Source: Nitrospirota bacterium (lineage in GTDB: Bacteria; Nitrospirota; 9FT-COMBO-42-15; HDB-SIOI813). Taken from it: DNA of 34,649 nucleotides. A program made the position numbers and the translations under genes. This document shows, one piece after another, positions 34,001-34,649 of this stretch. Within the stretch, counting starts at the first letter, position 1. Every line of letters begins with the position of its first letter. Location of the stretch: NCBI GenBank assembly GCA_016234155.1, contig JACRGZ010000152.1:1-34649 (forward strand), given 5' to 3'. The notes beneath the pieces are model-generated. The model ran no database searches, had not been told where the DNA came from, and saw only the letters and a program-made list of their open reading frames with translations.

Positions 34001-34649
34001 TTACTTATAAATAAATCCAGGCCGCACAACCTTCACTATAGCAGGCAGTACAATAAGTGTCGCTAAGGAGCTTGTGATCATGGCGAGGGGCACAAGAAAA
34101 CCTTCCATGTGGAGGTAGTATCCGGTGAAGAGTAATGTAATGCCGCCTACTGACATGGCTGCTGCGACAAAGATTATCGCCTTCCCGGCAGTCAAGAGTG
34201 TCCGTCGCACCGCTGCATCTACCCCTGTTTTCTGATCTCTAACTTCTAACTTCTGACTTCCAACTTCTGCATTCTCCCCTCTAACTTCTTCCCTAAGCCT
34301 GTAAATCAGATAAATTGAGTAGTCCGCCCCAAAGCCTACTGCCATAGCTGAGATGGCGGCCGTGCCTACTCCAAGCCCTATACCGAAGAGGCCAAGCACG
34401 CCGAAGTTAGTCAACACGGCTATACCAAGGGGCAGGAGGACAAGGATGCCTGCGACCGGTGACCTTAATACGATAGCTGTAATAACAAATACTATGCCTG
34501 CGATCTGGAGAATATTCCATATCTTACCTGCGACCATTGTCTGATTAAGCGCCATCATGACAGGGATACTGCCGGCAACGCCTATCTTGATGCCGGGCGG
34601 GAAACCTGCCCCCCCACCCTGCCCCTCCCCCGCAAGGGGGGAGGGAACA
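34001..34649 (-). CDS. RND/MMPL-family exporter, C-terminal part (cut by window edge)
   Basis: The frame is open from the window edge to the stop at 34001, about 215 residues; the ATG at 34558 is internal, not the true start. Four or five membrane helices are visible. GFGADYSIYLIYRLREE matches the fourth-helix motif of MMPL/RND transporters (Gly and Asp of the proton relay), and GITLLFTGYYLHMEGFLVPL and LATLIVLPAIV are typical of the end of such proteins. Substrates of relatives include lipids and hydrophobic compounds. Two oddities lie in frame: a palindromic repeat read as PPPLAGEGQGGGAG near the window edge, and a tandem repeat read as EVGSQKLEVRDQK in a cytoplasmic loop after the motif. 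It precedes the barrel gene and may form an export pair with it. Confidence 0.85.
   Translation of the reverse strand, partial: VPSPLAGEGQGGGAGFPPGIKIGVAGSIPVMMALNQTMVAGKIWNILQIAGIVFVITAIVLRSPVAGILVLLPLGIAVLTNFGVLGLFGIGLGVGTAAISAMAVGFGADYSIYLIYRLREEVRGENAEVGSQKLEVRDQKTGVDAAVRRTLLTAGKAIIFVAAAMSVGGITLLFTGYYLHMEGFLVPLAMITSSLATLIVLPAIVKVVRPGFIYK
34231..34290. repeat. seven-base tandem repeat inside the RND gene
   Basis: Units TAACTTC, TAACTTC, TGACTTC, CAACTTC follow one another at 34240-34268, with a further partial copy at 34279-34290. The coding strand reads EVGSQKLEVRDQK, a hydrophilic insertion after the fourth helix. The same unit type occurs in the barrel gene at 33316-33357. Confidence 0.75.
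34609..34645. repeat. GC-rich palindromic repeat read in frame in the RND gene
   Basis: CCCTCCCCC and GGGGGGAGGG (34623-34645) pair around GCAA, with a C-rich flank from about 34609. On the minus strand the element is translated without a stop as LAGEGQGGG, a peptide commonly produced when this repeat type enters a gene. Confidence 0.7.

Noticed and set aside
1..34649. CRISPR array, tRNA, rRNA, insertion sequence or prophage genes
   Set aside because: No regularly spaced direct repeats, cloverleaf or rRNA sequence, transposase or integrase was seen on either strand.

Overview
The window looks like a chromosomal segment of a Gram-negative bacterium. It encodes two predicted C-terminal outer-membrane barrels, Sec signal peptides and a periplasmic or surface multihaem c-type cytochrome. 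Base composition is balanced by eye. Dispersed GC-rich palindromes and TPR/GT-C families like these are common in Nitrospirota and Deltaproteobacteria-type genomes, but there is no marker gene here and the phylum is only a guess.

Left part (1-18722, all minus strand): a long gene train read from right to left. It opens with a 949-residue protein made of TPR repeats followed by an outer-membrane beta-barrel. Next come two GT-C type membrane glycosyltransferases with the Asp-Glu catalytic signature, then a soluble GT2 enzyme of the polyprenyl-phosphate mannose synthase type. After an 88-nt gap there is a head-to-tail array of seven paralogous membrane proteins (six complete, one cut by the window edge). 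Each has about ten membrane segments, a conserved Asp-Asp motif in the first external loop and a C-terminal TPR domain. This is the architecture of the TMTC protein O-mannosyltransferases. Neighbours overlap by 1-11 nt or are nearly contiguous, so the array is probably one translationally coupled unit. The simplest reading is that GT2 charges a lipid carrier with sugar and the GT-C enzymes transfer it, on the outer face of the inner membrane, to proteins or a glycan that may leave through the TPR-barrel protein.

Middle (18723-20327): a monocistronic gene for a secreted protein of unknown family (304 residues), with a very strong ribosome binding site, a strong intrinsic terminator and a nearly perfect sigma-54 promoter. 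A 525-nt divergent intergenic region separates it from the plus-strand genes and carries a second, weaker sigma-54-like site facing the other way.

Right part (20328-32886, plus strand): a probable operon for cell-surface proteins. It encodes a 2013-residue secreted multidomain protein, a 696-residue secreted Ig/FnIII protein sharing its C-terminal domain, and a 250-residue protein sharing the N-terminal domain of the 696-residue one and ending in a sorting-signal-like tail. These are followed by a cytochrome with eleven CXXCH motifs plus one CX3CH, and a formylglycine-generating-enzyme-fold protein lacking the catalytic cysteine pair. The window ends with a convergent minus-strand pair: an outer-membrane-barrel-like protein downstream of the C-terminal part of an RND/MMPL transporter. 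Several palindromic and short tandem repeats lie in this region, some of them inside reading frames.

Working hypothesis: the two halves form one surface system, a secreted/cytochrome-bearing cell-surface structure together with a dedicated, unusually expanded O-glycosylation machinery, linked by sigma-54-type control at the divergent junction. Only the gene content, order and motifs are seen; the functional link is inferred.
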